Part shown: piece by piece, positions 1 through 9,800 of the stretch
Layout: each line of letters opens with the position of its first letter
How positions within the stretch are numbered: the stretch's first letter is position 1
Assembly: GCA_964447155.1 (NCBI GenBank)
Contig: CAYURM010000007.1
Location: 1 to 64,000, forward strand
Direction of reading: 5' to 3'
Length of the DNA: 64,000 nt
From: SMBSF63 sp034003545
GTDB lineage: Bacteria > Chloroflexota > Anaerolineae > Anaerolineales > Anaerolineaceae
Made by a program: the position numbers and the translations under genes
The notes under the pieces: generated by a model
Told to the model about the DNA's origin: nothing
What the model saw: the letters and a program-made list of their open reading frames with translations, nothing else
Databases searched by the model: none

Positions 1-1195
1 GGGCAGGCCTGTATAGCTTACGTGAACGGTATTTCAATCCACGCTCCCCGCGGGGGGAGCGACTTTCAAGAGAACTAGCCTCGTCTATTTTTGCCCAAAT
101 TTCAATCCACGCTCCCCGCGGGGGGAGCGACCACTTGCGGCGCGTGAAAATCTATATAAGGCCAATTTCAATCCACGCTCCCCGCGGGGGGAGCGACCTA
201 ATCCAGATAATACAGAAAGGGTAATCAAATATTTCAATCCACGCTCCCCGCGGGGGGAGCGACATCCGCGTCATTGATGATTTCATGGCGTGGTGGGTAT
301 TTCAATCCACGCTCCCCGCGGGGGGAGCGACACTCGTGCCGCTTGCTCTTCGCATCACCACCAGCATTTCAATCCACGCTCCCCGCGGGGGGAGCGACGG
401 TGCGCGAGTTTGGATACAGAGATAACATTTGGATTTCAATCCACGCTCCCCGCGGGGGGAGCGACGTACGAGTTGCAGACCTATCAGGGCATGGACATCA
501 TTTCAATCCACGCTCCCCGCGGGGGGAGCGACCTTTAACCTTAAAATATTACGTACTAATCAATGACATTTCAATCCACGCTCCCCGCGGGGGGAGCGAC
601 CGGGTAACCATGCTCTTTTATGTACTGTTTGATATTTCAATCCACGCTCCCCGCGGGGGGAGCGACTTATATACTAGCAAGTGATCACCTTGCAATTGTA
701 ATTTCAATCCACGCTCCCCGCGGGGGGAGCGACGTGTCAGGTGGAGACGTTGATTCGGCCATTGATATTTCAATCCACGCTCCCCGCGGGGGGAGCGACG
801 ACCTTGCCGATGGAATCGGTATGCCCCTCCACATTTCAATCCACGCTCCCCGCGGGGGGAGCGACGGCACCGGCGCTGCGCCCCAGTCATGGGACTTATT
901 TCAATCCACGCTCCCCGCGGGGGGAGCGACTTGGCCGCTTGTACTCGGTCTCTGCGTCAATGATATTTCAATCCACGCTCCCCGCGGGGGGAGCGACCGA
1001 AAAGCTGTTCGTGTCGGAGTTGTTCAGGCTATTTCAATCCACGCTCCCCGCGGGGGGAGCGACCGAGACAGACGGACGTTTTTACGCTTTGACAAATTTC
1101 AATCCACGCTCCCCGCGGGGGGAGCGACCAGCACCAACCCATTCATCGCAAAGAGTGAGATTATTTCAATCCACGCTCCCCGCGGGGGGAGCGAC
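1..1195 (-). CRISPR. Type I-C CRISPR array (18 repeats in view, left end truncated)
   Basis: Eighteen copies of a 33-nt repeat start at 31, 99, 165, 231, 299, 366, 433, 500, 568, 634, 701, 767, 833, 898, 965, 1031, 1096 and 1163. I saw no mismatch among them. The 17 complete spacers are 32-35 nt and all differ. Bases 1-30 look like a further spacer, so the array continues leftward out of view. Read on the minus strand the repeat begins GTCGCTCCCCGCGG and ends GTGGATTGAAAT, the usual type I-C form. Its CGCTCCCC/GGGGAGCG arms make an 8-bp stem with a GCGG loop, the expected Cas5c processing hairpin. Orientation, leader side and the minus-strand cas operon all indicate transcription from right to left, with the newest spacer near 1129-1162. 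The absence of repeat decay suggests an active array. Confidence 0.98.
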
Positions 1196-1373
1196 GGCAA
1201 ACTGTGGCGCTTTTCCAGCACCACACCCCATATATGGGGGTACTTCCGCTTTCATTCTATCAAATTTCACTAAAAACTGCTGATTTTCACTCCTTATTCT
1301 GTTGTTAAGGTGCAAAAATTCCTGCGAACCTCACCGCAAAACCATGTGCGCTTCTGGTTCGCAAACCGCAGTA
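1196..1373 (-). promoter_or_regulatory. CRISPR leader region
   Basis: This is the stretch between the leader-proximal repeat and the end of cas2. It has no credible gene. A perfect 14-bp palindrome, CCCCATATATGGGG, lies at 1226-1239, 31 bp from the first repeat. Its position suits transcription initiation and adaptation signals, but I could not identify a convincing -35/-10 pair. Assignment as leader is by position and repeat orientation. Confidence 0.65.
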
Positions 1374-1664
1374 TCAGGCGATCAACGTACCTTCCAGATC
1401 AATGCTTTCCTTTGCGCCGATATGCTCCACCTTGTTGTGCCAGTGATTTCCCAAATAGTAGAAGCGCAGGCTGTCCGTTTCCAGATCGATCAGGGCACTC
1501 AGCTCATGTTTCAGCACACTGAGCTGGGCCGGGTCGATCAAACATTCAAACACTGAATTTTGCACGCGCTGACCGTAGTTCTGGCATTTCTTTGCCACCT
1601 TGCGCAGGCGGGTTTCTCCCGCTTTGGTTTGCGTGTTGACGTCGTACGTTATTAATACAAGCAC
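1374..1664 (-). CDS. cas2: CRISPR-associated endoribonuclease Cas2
   Basis: A 96-residue protein, the normal Cas2 length. It opens with MLVLITYDVN, where the Asp after the first beta strand is the conserved metal-site residue of the ferredoxin-like fold, and it has the family's RVQNSVFEC strand near residue 33. Cas2 dimers bridge two Cas1 dimers in the spacer-integration complex. It is the last gene of the minus-strand cas operon, 11 bp after cas1, and directly faces the leader and array. Nothing appears truncated. Confidence 0.96.
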   Translation of the reverse strand: MLVLITYDVNTQTKAGETRLRKVAKKCQNYGQRVQNSVFECLIDPAQLSVLKHELSALIDLETDSLRFYYLGNHWHNKVEHIGAKESIDLEGTLIA

Positions 1665-1675
1665 TGTGACTCTCC

Positions 1676-2710
1676 TTAGCTCCAGAAGAACGGCGGGTAG
1701 GCGTCCAGGTCGCCGCGCAGATACCGCGCCAGCAGCAGGGCCTGCACATGCGGGATCAGTCCAAAGGGAATGCGTTCCTTCAGGTAGGGATGCACAATTT
1801 CATCCTTTTTGCGATCCTGCCAGGCCACCAGCACTTTTTTGCGGGTCTCATCGTCCATCAGAATCCCACCGCTCTCTTTGGCGGTAAACCCTTTGCCGCT
1901 GATCTGTTTGCGGTTGACCAGCGAGAGGGCCAGCCGGTCGGCAAACACGGGACGCAGTTCTTCCATCACGTCCAGTGCCAAAGAAGGCCGGCCAGGGCGG
2001 TCCTGGTGCAGAAACCCTACATAGGGGTCCAGCCCGACCGCTTCCAGCGCCGAGGAGACGTCATTTGCCAGCAGGGTATACAGAAAAGAAAGCAGGGAAT
2101 TCATGTTGTCCAGCGGCGGACGGCGTGAACGTTCCCTGAAGAAAAAATCCGTCTTTTGCTGCAGGATCATCTGGTCAAACACGCTGAAATAGATTTTTGC
2201 GGCACTGCCCTCGAATCCCATCAGATCGTTAATTGTCTTGCAATCCTGCACCACGGGCAAAATGCCTTTGAGCGCCGCCGATGTGCGCCGGAAGGATTCA
2301 CCGTCAACCAGCATGGCATGGTCGCGCAGGGCGCGTTCGATCACTTTGCGGCAGTTGGCAATTTTTGCCAGCAGGAAAGAAGCAGCAATCGGCACGCTGT
2401 CCCTCTCCTGTTCCGAAATCAGATATTGCTTCTTGCGCAGCAGCACATTGCCCATTTCGCGGCCGGTGATGCGTGCCTGAAAACGGCCATACGGCGAGAG
2501 GAAACATAATCCGATGCTGCGTTCGACACAGGCGCGCATCAACGCCGGACTGGTGCCCAGGTAGCTGAAGCAGACAATGCTTTCCAGGTTGTGCAGGGGC
2601 AGCCGCATGGAGGACTTTTCTTCTTCTTTTTTGATGACGATATTCTCGCCATCCAGACTGAGCCAGGCATCTGGGCTGGTAACATACAGCACGTTGGCAA
2701 GTTTTTTCAT
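1676..2710 (-). CDS. cas1: CRISPR-associated endonuclease/integrase Cas1 (type I-C)
   Basis: A 344-residue protein. It has the beta-strand N-terminal domain and a helical C-terminal catalytic domain. Residues matching the metal site are Glu167 (in FEGSAAKIYF), His235 (in VGFLHQDRPG) and Asp247 (in LALDVMEELR). Cas1 catalyses the two transesterifications that join a new spacer to the leader-end repeat. The ATG at 2710 is separated from the cas4 stop by 2 bp, so translation is probably coupled. Length and motifs are intact. Confidence 0.97.
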   Translation of the reverse strand: MKKLANVLYVTSPDAWLSLDGENIVIKKEEEKSSMRLPLHNLESIVCFSYLGTSPALMRACVERSIGLCFLSPYGRFQARITGREMGNVLLRKKQYLISEQERDSVPIAASFLLAKIANCRKVIERALRDHAMLVDGESFRRTSAALKGILPVVQDCKTINDLMGFEGSAAKIYFSVFDQMILQQKTDFFFRERSRRPPLDNMNSLLSFLYTLLANDVSSALEAVGLDPYVGFLHQDRPGRPSLALDVMEELRPVFADRLALSLVNRKQISGKGFTAKESGGILMDDETRKKVLVAWQDRKKDEIVHPYLKERIPFGLIPHVQALLLARYLRGDLDAYPPFFWS

Positions 2711-2712
2711 GA

Positions 2713-3381
2713 TCAGCCGTCCTCAATATGCTGCTGGATATAGGCTGAAGCGGGGACGGTGTTCTTTTGCAGCTCAGGCAGGCACACATCCGCCAGCGAG
2801 CAGGAGCGGCAGGCTTTGGATGGCTTGACCCGCGGGGTGTAGCCGCGCCGGAAATAAGCATGCATCTCCGCGGCGCTGTCCCGCACCAACCCGCGCAGCG
2901 CATCGGTCAGCTCCACCGTCACCCGGCGGCGTGTTTTGCCATAGAAAAGCTGCCCGGCAGGGATTGATACTGCCAGCATTTCTTCCAGGCAGATGGCCTG
3001 CGCACACAGTTGGGCTTCATCGCAGCTGTCATGCTTTTCCCGCCCGTGCTTGAACTCCACCGGCATGGGCAGATACAGCCCCTCCCGCCCCGGCAGTTGC
3101 ACGCCGTCCGGCGATTCGCTAAATTCGACCATATCGCAAATGCCCGACAAACCGAGGCGGTACGAAGCGACCGGCACCGAGCGGGTGATGATGACCCCCT
3201 TCCGTGTTTCGGAGAAGAAGGGATCATCAACCCGCCTGTGCAGCAGCCGGCCTTCGGCAGTGAGCGCGTTTTCTTTCCACTGTCTTTCAATATGGATCAG
3301 CGCCCACTGCCGGCGGCAGAAGAGAAAATGTTGAATACCCGAGAGCGGCAGCAGTTCGTCCGGGGCGTATTCAGCGGTCAT
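2713..3381 (-). CDS. cas4: CRISPR-associated exonuclease Cas4
   Basis: A 222-residue RecB-type nuclease. Cys22 plus Cys191, Cys194 and Cys200 give the four-cysteine iron-sulfur cluster of Cas4. Nuclease residues can be placed at Asp83 (GICDMVEF), Glu109 and Lys111 (PVEFKHG) and Gln124 (DEAQLCAQA). In type I-C systems Cas4 associates with Cas1-Cas2, trims prespacers and helps select the PAM. Its ATG overlaps the cas7 stop by 4 bp (ATGA), showing tight coupling. All key residues are present. Confidence 0.95.
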   Translation of the reverse strand: MTAEYAPDELLPLSGIQHFLFCRRQWALIHIERQWKENALTAEGRLLHRRVDDPFFSETRKGVIITRSVPVASYRLGLSGICDMVEFSESPDGVQLPGREGLYLPMPVEFKHGREKHDSCDEAQLCAQAICLEEMLAVSIPAGQLFYGKTRRRVTVELTDALRGLVRDSAAEMHAYFRRGYTPRVKPSKACRSCSLADVCLPELQKNTVPASAYIQQHIEDG

Positions 3382-4250
3382 AATTTTTCGATCAACTCAA
3401 CCCCTGCCGGCACATTGTCCTTCTCAATCGTGACGACATAATCCGCAAAGCTGCGCGGCGGGTTGGCGTCTTCTTTCTTTTGCACGGTTACCAGATCAAA
3501 CAATGTATGCGATGGCGCGCAGCCCAGGTCAGTATCGTGTTTGAAAACGATCAGTTTGCGGGTTGCCATCTTCCCGCGTGCGGCAGAGTGGTCATGCTCA
3601 AAAAGATTTGCCAATGCCTCCCAGACCATTGCCAGGTCATCTTCGCTGAAGCCGGTTCCCTTGCGGGCATCGTTTGCCAGTTTGGCAGATACATACCCCT
3701 CTACCCGATACAATGCATACGGCACAATATGCTTGCGCCCCATGGTGCGCTCTTTTTCTGCATCTTCAATGCGCGTAACCGTCTGGCGGGTAATGGTCAC
3801 TTCCTGTTGCACGATGGGGTCAATGCTGCGTGAGAAATTGATCTGTACCGGGCCGCGCACCTGCCCGCAATTGTCGCCGGTGGTCATCACCGCACCAAAG
3901 GTGCGCACGTCAAAGAAGTTTTTGCACATCCACTGCTGGGCTTCGTTGACCTTCTCAACGGACGCTTTCTTGTCAGGTTCAATACCTTCCACAGCCAGGT
4001 AGGCATCCTGATGGTTTTTATTCAACGGGGTGCCTTCTTTGATATAGATCTTCCAGCCGGATTCATCCCCTTTTACCAGCTCCACATAATTGCGGACCTT
4101 ACGCTTGAGGCACACATCGGTGACGATGCCGTAACCGGTTTCCGGGTCAATACGGGGCATATTGCCGGCATCGGGATCGCCGTTCGGGTTGCCGTTTTCC
4201 ACGTCATACAACATCACAAATTCATATCGGTTCTGGATTGCTTCACTCAT
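3378..4250 (-). CDS. cas7: Type I-C Cascade backbone protein Cas7 (Csd2)
   Basis: A 290-residue protein of the Csd2/Csh2 family. It opens with the characteristic RYEFVMLYDVENGNPNGDPD segment (residues 8-27) found in Cas7 of type I-B/I-C. Cas7 forms the helical backbone that coats the crRNA spacer. It sits between cas8c (20-bp gap) and cas4 (4-bp overlap). A good ribosome-binding site (AAAGGAG) precedes the ATG at 4250. Confidence 0.96.
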   Translation of the reverse strand: MSEAIQNRYEFVMLYDVENGNPNGDPDAGNMPRIDPETGYGIVTDVCLKRKVRNYVELVKGDESGWKIYIKEGTPLNKNHQDAYLAVEGIEPDKKASVEKVNEAQQWMCKNFFDVRTFGAVMTTGDNCGQVRGPVQINFSRSIDPIVQQEVTITRQTVTRIEDAEKERTMGRKHIVPYALYRVEGYVSAKLANDARKGTGFSEDDLAMVWEALANLFEHDHSAARGKMATRKLIVFKHDTDLGCAPSHTLFDLVTVQKKEDANPPRSFADYVVTIEKDNVPAGVELIEKL

Positions 4251-4269
4251 GATCTTTCTCCTTTTTTAA

Positions 4270-6162
4270 TTACTGGTTGACTTCGCTTGTTTCGTCGGTT
4301 TCGTCGGCTGCATCGGGTTTTGTTTTTGTGTACAATGCCACGCGCTGCTGGTAATAGCCCAGCACAAAAATACCCTGCTCATCCAGGCTCAATCGCGCCG
4401 GGATGGGGTCATTTTCCACATCCAGCCGGTTCATGATCTCCGCAATGCGATTGTCGTTCACATACCCATACCTGGCTTTGGAGATGTGATGCTGCGACAG
4501 GCGCAGCAGTACGGGGAAAACAGAAGCCGGTGTGGCACAGGCAGAGGTGAAATAACGGTCTTTGATCGAAGCGTTGGCTTTGCCAATGGCATCCACTTGC
4601 GCTTTTTCCAGCACAGCGAACAATCTGCCGAGCAAATAGGCCTGGTTGGTGGACTGCTCATTAAGTCCCATGGTGATTACCTCCTGGATCGGGTGTTCGG
4701 GTTGATGGCGATATTTTCGGGTCAGGCAGGCTTTGATGATCGCCGCCCTGACATAGTTGATTTTCTCAATACGTTTCTCCTTATCATCCATATCCGCGCG
4801 GATGCGGGTGATGATGGCCGTGTATAAAGCTGCCGGGTAAGGCCCACCGCTGAAAATGGCGCGCATCACCGCCCCGCCCAGCAAAGGAGAAACCTGCGGA
4901 CTGGAAGCCTTTGGCGATACGGTTTCCCGCAGCAGCTGCCAGAGGGGAATATACGTTGGCTGGTTTTCAAACTCTTTTTCAATTTGCAGGTCCTGGTAAT
5001 GCGTCAGAATTTTTTCTACCACTTTGTGAAAAGGGTCTGTGTGGAAGAAACGTACAGAAACCCGGGCTGCATTGGGCGCCAGGCCAAGCACGTAGAAACG
5101 GGTGGTTTCATCCATTTCTTCCAGCAGCAGATCTGCGTCCAGATACGCCGCGGTACGCAGTTTTTGGGCAATTTCATGCAGCCGCAGCTCGCCTCTTTTA
5201 TCGCGCGGGGCGGCTGCATCTTCCTCTTCTCCCTGTTCCTGCAGGGCAGGGTTTAATAGAATAGAGACTGTGGCCTGGTAGGCCGGGTCCGGGCTTTCTG
5301 CCCAATATACAATCGTAGTATCGCCAATACGTAGATTGGCATAATCGTTTTCCCGGGAGAGAAGAAAATTCAAGACCGTGGTGTAGGCGAAAGCCGCTTT
5401 TTCACTGGTGGGGGAATTCAACCCTTGGCCTTTGGTTCTGTTGTATGATTCATAGGCTGGCGCGTTAAAACCTACCAATGTAGCGCCCGATGGTTGTGCA
5501 CCGACCACTCCTTTCAAACTTCCATGAAGTCGGGCAATGGGTGCGATTTCCCCGGTGACCAGACATTGGCCTGTTTCCGCATCCCCAGGATCTGCTTTAT
5601 AAGCGCCCCAGACCCGCCGGACCTCTTCCGCCTCATGGACATATCCCTTGCGATCTTCCAGTTTGAAGACCAGGTTGCCGGTTTCAGCGAGGATATTTTC
5701 CACCTGGCCGGCCACCACCGGGTGTTCGCGGCTGTGCTGCGGGTCAAAATGCTCCAGAAAAGCGATCACGGCCCTGGCCTCGGCACAATCTGCCTGGGAC
5801 AATAATTCGATATTCCAGGCGCGAAAGGCTTCAAAACGGTCCAATGCATAGGAGGGTTTTTTTTCATCCTTGTCAGAGATACTCAGCACATAAGCACTGG
5901 AATCACAAAGAAAGTTTGCACTGATTCCCGAAGAACGTTTCCCATGTGCGGGAACGATCATCCGCATGGGCACTTCAACAATTTTCCTGTTTTTCCCTCG
6001 CTCCACTTTTTCATACAAACGGAAGATATCCAACAACTCCCCGTCTTTCGACAGATTGAGCGCAAAACTGACGTTGGCGGTGCTGTACCCGTATGGCGGA
6101 ATCCCGCTTTCGGGGTCGGCAGCCAGCACGTCATAATACCGGTTCAAGGCTTGCAGGATCAT
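4270..6162 (-). CDS. cas8c: Type I-C Cascade large subunit Cas8c (Csd1)
   Basis: A 630-residue protein of the Csd1 type, slightly longer than many family members (about 560-620). It starts MILQALNRYYDVL and contains the typical central region on residues such as LHGSLKGVVGAQPSGATLVGFN. Cas8c recognises the PAM and recruits Cas3. In several type I-C systems an internal start inside cas8c makes the small subunit Cas11c. I did not identify that internal site here, but no separate cas11 gene is present, so it is expected. The gap from the cas5c stop is 4 bp. Confidence 0.94.
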   Translation of the reverse strand: MILQALNRYYDVLAADPESGIPPYGYSTANVSFALNLSKDGELLDIFRLYEKVERGKNRKIVEVPMRMIVPAHGKRSSGISANFLCDSSAYVLSISDKDEKKPSYALDRFEAFRAWNIELLSQADCAEARAVIAFLEHFDPQHSREHPVVAGQVENILAETGNLVFKLEDRKGYVHEAEEVRRVWGAYKADPGDAETGQCLVTGEIAPIARLHGSLKGVVGAQPSGATLVGFNAPAYESYNRTKGQGLNSPTSEKAAFAYTTVLNFLLSRENDYANLRIGDTTIVYWAESPDPAYQATVSILLNPALQEQGEEEDAAAPRDKRGELRLHEIAQKLRTAAYLDADLLLEEMDETTRFYVLGLAPNAARVSVRFFHTDPFHKVVEKILTHYQDLQIEKEFENQPTYIPLWQLLRETVSPKASSPQVSPLLGGAVMRAIFSGGPYPAALYTAIITRIRADMDDKEKRIEKINYVRAAIIKACLTRKYRHQPEHPIQEVITMGLNEQSTNQAYLLGRLFAVLEKAQVDAIGKANASIKDRYFTSACATPASVFPVLLRLSQHHISKARYGYVNDNRIAEIMNRLDVENDPIPARLSLDEQGIFVLGYYQQRVALYTKTKPDAADETDETSEVNQ

Positions 6163-6166
6163 CGCG

Positions 6167-6829
6167 TCACCCCACCAGACTGACGGCGGTCAGATCGAGC
6201 ATCCCGTCGCGCATTTCGGCTTTGAAAAATTTAGGCACAATATTTTCGGGATCCGAGAAATCCAGATCATACAGCATCCAGCCCAGTTCCTTTTCGCCGC
6301 TCAGTTTGCTGGCAGGGATCTGACCATCTTCAATCAACTCCACCCTTGCCCCAAACTCACGGGTTCCCAGGCAGGGGGCGCTGAAATATTGACCTTTGCG
6401 AAACCGGCGCAGGGCGACGTTGTAGTGTTTGGCTTCCGTATCTTCCGGCCCGGCTTTGTCCGGGTTGATCTCAAAATGCGCCTCGATCACATAATCCACA
6501 TTTTTCAACACCAGCGCCGCCCGCTGCTGGCGGGCATCATTGCTCGCAATGTAGAATGGCTCATTGGATCCCTTCATCAAGCGCTTCACCGTTCTCTCTG
6601 GCGCTTTTTCACTGACTTCATTACGACGAATATTGGTAAATTCAACCTCATTGAGTACGTGAATCTTGTCAATCACCCAGCGGATGGCCGGTTTCCAGTA
6701 CACGGCCTCAATGATCCCGCGCGCCGCTGAAGGGGTGATGACTTCATAACTGACCCGCTCCACCTTCATTTCCGGCCGGGTGAACAAGGCATACTCCCCG
6801 CGCACCCTGATTACAATACCGTATCCCAT
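6167..6829 (-). CDS. cas5: Type I-C crRNA endoribonuclease Cas5c (Csd5/Cas5d)
   Basis: A 220-residue protein of the Cas5 RAMP family. It begins with a first strand VIRVRGEYALFTRPEMKVERVSY, followed by the PSAARGIIEAVYWKP segment typical of Cas5c. In subtype I-C this protein, rather than Cas6, cuts pre-crRNA at the base of the repeat hairpin and stays bound to the 5' handle. No cas6 gene is present, in agreement. It lies 20 bp after cas3 and 4 bp before cas8c. Confidence 0.95.
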   Translation of the reverse strand: MGYGIVIRVRGEYALFTRPEMKVERVSYEVITPSAARGIIEAVYWKPAIRWVIDKIHVLNEVEFTNIRRNEVSEKAPERTVKRLMKGSNEPFYIASNDARQQRAALVLKNVDYVIEAHFEINPDKAGPEDTEAKHYNVALRRFRKGQYFSAPCLGTREFGARVELIEDGQIPASKLSGEKELGWMLYDLDFSDPENIVPKFFKAEMRDGMLDLTAVSLVG

Positions 6830-6849
6830 ATCTGTTTTCCTTTCTCTAT

Positions 6850-9800
6850 CTATCCGAAGAACAACCCCTCCCCGCTTACGTTTTCCGGTATCCTCAAACC
6901 TGTTTGATCATCATAATACTCCTCTCTTGACCTTAACACCGCGTAAGTATCGCTATAAAAAGAAAAAGCGCCGATATCTTGTAATGCCTGATATTCTTTT
7001 TCATAAATATTGACTGTGTAAAGTTGCAGCGCGCGCAAAATGGGCAACGGAAAACGGCTGTTTGCTAGTTCGTCAATCAAAGCCTCAGCTTTCGCATCAA
7101 ATGGGATGATCACGCTCAGGGTAGCATTTTCTATCATCTTGAAGGCATCTGCCGCGCTCTTGAAATCAAAATTCAGTTCATTGGGCAAGCCTTTTTCATA
7201 ATATTTCATGATCTTTTTGCGGTCAAAATCCTCCTGACCGCGAAGATCACCATAAAACAGGGCATAATATGCCGCGATCGCTTCCAGAGAAATCGGATCT
7301 GCATACTTCCGCAAAATGCTTCTCGCCGCAGCAGCACCCTGTTCAATATATGCCGGTGTCCGTTTTGCAAAAGTTGAGTCAGGCTCAAAGACAAACAGCT
7401 CTCCCCAGGATGATTTCCCTTCCCGGTTCACCCGTCCGGCAGCCTGAATAATGGAATCAAGCCCGGCTATGGCCCGATAGCCCACCGGGAAATCGACATC
7501 AATACCGGCTTCCATGATCTGGGTAGAAATAACCCGGCAGGGCTGTTTTGCGGCCAGCCGTTCTCTAATTTCTGCGATGGTTAGTTTGCGATGGGCCGGG
7601 CACATCAGGGTCGAGAGATGAAAGCGCCCATCCGGCATAATTTCATCAAATAACCCTTTGGCGTGTTTACGCGTATTGACGATGCACAGCGCTTGTTGGT
7701 GAGCATGGATGCGCTGCACCAGCTCGGCATCCGGCGTTTTCCCCAGGCTGCTGACCTGTACCCGCTGATAAAATTGATACAGTGCTTTCGGGTCTGTGAT
7801 TAACTCCTGGAATTTCGCCGCTTCCGGGAAGAACTGCTGGATATCCGGCTGAGTGGCTGTGCAAAAAACAGCCGAGACCCCGTAATTCCTGACCAGTTCA
7901 TACACCGCAGCCATACAGGGTTTCAAATAATCCATCGGCAGCATTTGGGCTTCATCAAAAATGACAACGCTTTTCGCAATATTGTGAATCTTGCGCGAAC
8001 GGGATGACCGGTTCGCAAACAGCGATTCAAAGAATTGCACATTGGTGGTAACGACGACGGGAATATCCCAGTTTTCTGCTGCCAGCTTGAGCTTTGCCAG
8101 TGTGTTATGCGTCTTGTCATCCTGCAGAGCAGTTTCTTCCTGTGTTCTATTTTTATGCCAATCAAAATTGGAATGGTGTTCAAGGACATTTTCCGCCCCC
8201 AAAGACCGCTTGAATTCGGCCGCATTTTGCTCAATGATGCTGGTATAGGGAATCACATAAATGATGCGCTTCAATCCATGCTGCACGGCATGGTGTAAGG
8301 CAAAAGCCATTGAGCTAAAAGTTTTGCCGCCGCCAGTGGGGACCGTTAACCTGAATAATCCCTGATCTTGCTGCGCTTTCTCCATGCAGGCAGACAACGT
8401 CGCGGTGCGTCTTTTGTTAATCGCTTCTTGAGGCTTGCCAAACCTGCCAAGAAACTGGTCAAATCGGACACACAAGGTTTCAATATCTGTATATCCCCCG
8501 CGAGGTTTCGCACCCTTGTTCATAAAAGTTTCTGTTTCCATGAAATCGGCATCCACCAGGGTGGAATAAATCATCCGTGTGAAAAATGCCAATGAAAATT
8601 CGCTGGTGGGGGTTGTGCTTCTGATCGGAGGATATTTTGGAAAAGCAAGCTGCGCCACATCAATCTCATCTTTAAAAGCACTGAAATCATGGATATTCTT
8701 CTTCAATCTGGCTTGCAAACTGCCATCTTCTAATGAAATTACACTGCCATGGTCCGGCAAGCCGCCATGATGCCCGGCGATGCAATACGCCAGGAGTTTT
8801 GCCATTCCTTTTTCTGCTGGAACGTCCTTGAAACGTTCCATGATCAACTGCGCGCCAGCAGTAGAATGGTCGACTTTTTTCCCTCCCCGCAGGCGTTTTT
8901 GATAGGCCGCAGAATATTTGCCAATATCATGCAAAAGCGCTGCAATATAGCAGTAATCTGATAGGCCGGCATCCGTGCCCAACCGTTTGGCTATTTCAGC
9001 GGTGTTTGTAAGATGTGCTTTAATGCTTTGCCAGTGTGATTCATCCAATTCGTTTGAATGAGCATAAAATTTTTTCGTTTGCAAGAAGATTCCATCCCGG
9101 TTGTACACTTCCGCCGCCGCGCGCATTTCCCCGGCAAGTTGGCTTCTTAATTCCTTCGGCTCCAGCACCTCCACATCAGCCCCAAATCCGCGGATCCAGG
9201 GCAGCATTTCTTTGGGTTCAGCAATGCGTGCTTCCCACAGGAGGCTGCCATCTGGTTGGCCGCTGACCTGTTCCGAAACATGCCAGCGGGTTTCCTTGAT
9301 GCGCTGTGCGATGCTGGCATGAAATTTCAGAACGACGCGGACAGGTTCGGCCTCGGTGTACCATATCCCCCAGGCATCTTTGAGTAGATCACGCGGGTCA
9401 AAATCAGACGGAATAGTGTAACGTTCATTAAGGGCTTCAATTCGTTCTATGCGCTCTATTTTAAATGTACGTATAGACTCAGGCGGCTCACGAAATCCGA
9501 TCACGTGTACGGACTGTCCAACAGCGTATGGTTCGATGAAATAAGGGGAAAATGTATAAGAGTAGGTTTTGTCGCTAATGCTGTGGCGATGCCAAATTTT
9601 TACCTTGCGGCCTTCTGCCCAGGCCAGGGTAAGCTGCTCCAGCGTGCGCAGGAAATTAGGGTCATGCCGCTGGGCGGCGGTATCCATCACATCTGCCGAT
9701 TGGCACAGGTGATCGCTGATGTGAGGTGCAATTCTTTCCAGTGCAAAACCCAGTTTTCGCAGCGTTGATGCTGCATGAGGGTTTTGTTTATCCATACGGG

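Noticed and set aside
274..1283. Open frames through the CRISPR array with ISIHAPRGGSD and FQSTLPAGGAT repeats
   Set aside because: They are translations of CRISPR repeats, a well-known false annotation; no ribosome site or real protein features.
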